From Asanoa sp. WMMD1127 (GTDB taxonomy: Bacteria > Actinomycetota > Actinomycetes > Mycobacteriales > Micromonosporaceae), in assembly GCF_029626225.1 (NCBI RefSeq), contig NZ_JARUBP010000001.1, positions 2,418,001-2,482,000 of the forward strand: a stretch of 64,000 nt of DNA. The letters are read 5' to 3'. The first letter of the stretch is position 1. Each line of letters starts with the position of its first letter. Below are positions 62,673 through 64,000 of this stretch, one piece after another. The notes beneath the pieces were generated by a model. It was not told where the DNA came from and made no database searches. It saw only the letters and a program-made list of their open reading frames with translations. The translations under genes and the position numbers were made by a program.

Positions 62673-64000
62673 GTGGCCGAGCGGCACGGCGAGCTGTGGT
62701 TGGCCCGGGTCGCCGCGGCGGCGCTGGCCCTGGGGTTCGGCTTCGGTGGGCTCGTCGGCATCGTCGAGAGCGGACATTCGATCGCCGCCCGGTCGGCGGC
62801 GGTGGCCCTGTTGACCGCCCTGGTGGCTCTGCACCTACGCAACTGCGTGCGCCCGCGCGCCGGCAGCGCGCCCGCGGGCTGGAGTTGGACGCTCGCCGTC
62901 CAGGCGTTGCTGACCGGCGCCGGCATGGTCTGGTTCGCCGACACCTGGTACGGCAACTCGGGCTTCCTCGCCGCCGCGATGCTGTTGCTGGTGCGCCCGC
63001 CGGTGCTCGCCTGGGCCGGCTTCGGCCTCGTCGTGGTCGCGCAGTTCGCCGTCGCTCTGACGGTCCGACCCACGGTCGGCGAGGCGGTCCACCTCGCGGT
63101 GGGCCACGCGGCCTTCGTCGGCATCGCGCTCTACGCCGTCGCCCGTCTGGCCGACCTGGTCGCCGATCTGCGCGACGGCCAACTGGCTTTGGCCGCGGCG
63201 GAGGTCGCCCGGCAGCGGCTGGAGTTCGGTCGCGAGCTCAACGAGCGGGTCGGCGCCAGCATCCGCCGGCTGATCGCCGACGCCGAAGCGATTCTGGCCC
63301 AGCCAACGCCGGACCGGGCCCGGCCTGAGCTGGACGGCGCGCTCGCCACGGCCCGGTCCGCGCTCAACGAGGCCCGTTCCGTCGCGCACGGGCACGGCCG
63401 GGATGCCCCGCGCGCCACTCCACCGCGCCTGGCGGCCGACCTCGACACGGCGGGCGTGGCAGCGCTCGGCGCTCTGGCGATCGTCCTGATGATCGTGCCG
63501 ACCGAGCTGCGGTGGGCCGTGCGGACCGGCCTGTCCGGCGGCGAATGGGCCCTGCTGGCGGCGGCGCTGCTCGGGTTCGTCGGGTGTTACCTGGCGGCGT
63601 GCCTGCCACCGCGGGGCGGCAAGCGGCAGCAGCGCTGGTGGCTCCTCCTCGTCGCCGGGGCGCTGGCGGTCGGCCCGCTCGCCGTCCTCGACCTCCCCGT
63701 GTGGCACGTGGCGTACTTCCTGCCCGGCCTGTCCCTGGTCCTGCTGCGCGGCGCGCTGCGGTGGCTGGTGAGCGTGCCGCTGATCGGCCTCGACGCCGTT
63801 CTCTATCTCTGGGACGCCAACCTCGGCGACCCGACCGTCCTGGGCCAGGTCTACGAGGCGGTGTGGACGGGCGAGCGCGCCGTGCTCGTCCTGGCCCTGG
63901 CCAGCATGGCCAGCCTGACGGCCCAGCTGGTGGCCGCGCGGGGGGCGCTCGCGGAGGCGGCACTGGTGCACGAGCGGCTGCGCTTCGCCCGGGACCTCCA
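62673..64000 (+). CDS. Sensor histidine kinase with duplicated membrane/H-box module, partial
   Basis: GTG at 62673 (GTG at 62664 also possible) after GGGGGTGA; the frame is open to the window end (442 residues). Order: four to five TMs (about 8-160), RQRLEFGRELNERVGASIRRLI (about 180-201), a helix-rich linker, four to five further TMs (about 255-415), then VHERLRFARDL (about 432) cut off at the next codon, which starts CA. The second motif is the HisKA_3 (NarL-type kinase) H-box; the first is a copy with Asn in place of His. The ATPase domain lies outside the window. Confidence 0.82.
   Translation, partial: MAERHGELWLARVAAAALALGFGFGGLVGIVESGHSIAARSAAVALLTALVALHLRNCVRPRAGSAPAGWSWTLAVQALLTGAGMVWFADTWYGNSGFLAAAMLLLVRPPVLAWAGFGLVVVAQFAVALTVRPTVGEAVHLAVGHAAFVGIALYAVARLADLVADLRDGQLALAAAEVARQRLEFGRELNERVGASIRRLIADAEAILAQPTPDRARPELDGALATARSALNEARSVAHGHGRDAPRATPPRLAADLDTAGVAALGALAIVLMIVPTELRWAVRTGLSGGEWALLAAALLGFVGCYLAACLPPRGGKRQQRWWLLLVAGALAVGPLAVLDLPVWHVAYFLPGLSLVLLRGALRWLVSVPLIGLDAVLYLWDANLGDPTVLGQVYEAVWTGERAVLVLALASMASLTAQLVAARGALAEAALVHERLRFARDL

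Overview
The window is chromosomal DNA of a high-GC Gram-positive actinomycete, most likely of the Micromonosporaceae (inference; no marker RNA gene is present). The evidence is the very high GC with strong GC3 in real genes, frequent GTG/TTG starts, mycothiol synthase (MshD), a GlnR-type regulator, a conservon (kinase / roadblock / DUF742 / GTPase), LmeA, DUF1416-SseA and a standalone CIRCE-controlled GroEL. I see no prophage, insertion sequence, CRISPR array, tRNA or rRNA. Most genes are housekeeping or regulatory, and accessory structure is concentrated in non-coding repeat arrays.

Layout. 1-3.9 kb: the 3' end of a secreted trypsin-like protease, a PAP2 phosphatase, an APC permease and two orphan envelope proteins. 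4.1-13.2 kb (minus strand): a tightly packed operon running from a membrane sensor-like protein through the four conservon proteins to a small protein and a two-domain Cdc48/p97-type ATPase. 13.5-17.1 kb: an exported alpha/beta hydrolase fused to an ABC ATPase, with its permease. 17.2-18.6 kb: a SAM riboswitch in front of threonine synthase. 18.9-21.7 kb: a GNAT protein and a PaaN-like aldehyde dehydrogenase. 21.7-24.6 kb: a repeat-rich stretch with a long perfect-type hairpin, a 48-bp array and a 57-bp array. 24.6-28.0 kb: a beta-lactamase-fold protein, a cold shock protein and GroEL with two CIRCE operators. 28-38.9 kb: a GNAT protein, a polytopic-membrane S8 protease, GlpD, a GlcD-type oxidase, DUF4031 and HD proteins, PrsW, a lone GroES-like protein and an AI-2E-type transporter. 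39-50.6 kb: a DinG-like helicase, DUF402, an ECF41 sigma factor, PPK2, a PHO-box-preceded DUF47-Pit operon, an oxidoreductase, NUDIX and a UvrA paralogue with a palindromic operator. 50.6-58.2 kb: a DUF1416-SseA sulfur operon behind a Cys-rich leader peptide, LmeA, GlnR, a deacetylase, MshD and DUF1772. 58.3-64 kb: a PHO-box-controlled pstSCAB operon and a truncated sensor histidine kinase.

How the genes fit together. Phosphate is the clearest theme: Pst (high affinity), Pit with its DUF47 partner (low affinity) and PPK2 (polyphosphate) lie within 20 kb. The two uptake operons carry direct-repeat PHO boxes with an 11-bp period. Sulfur and methionine form a second theme (SAM riboswitch, Cys-rich leader, SseA, MshD), and protein quality control a third (GroEL, GroES-like, Cdc48-like, PrsW, S8 protease).

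The most unusual structures are these. (1) Short tandem arrays abut gene 3' ends, and in two or more cases the unit is a copy of the neighbouring gene's last codons with the stop mutated. (2) A conservon operon is extended by a Cdc48-type ATPase whose first ATPase domain has lost its Walker B glutamate. (3) The histidine kinase has an internal duplicate of its H-box region with His replaced by Asn. Convergent gene pairs are bimodal: most overlap or nearly touch (3-bp gap to 32-bp overlap), while three are separated by a repeat array.
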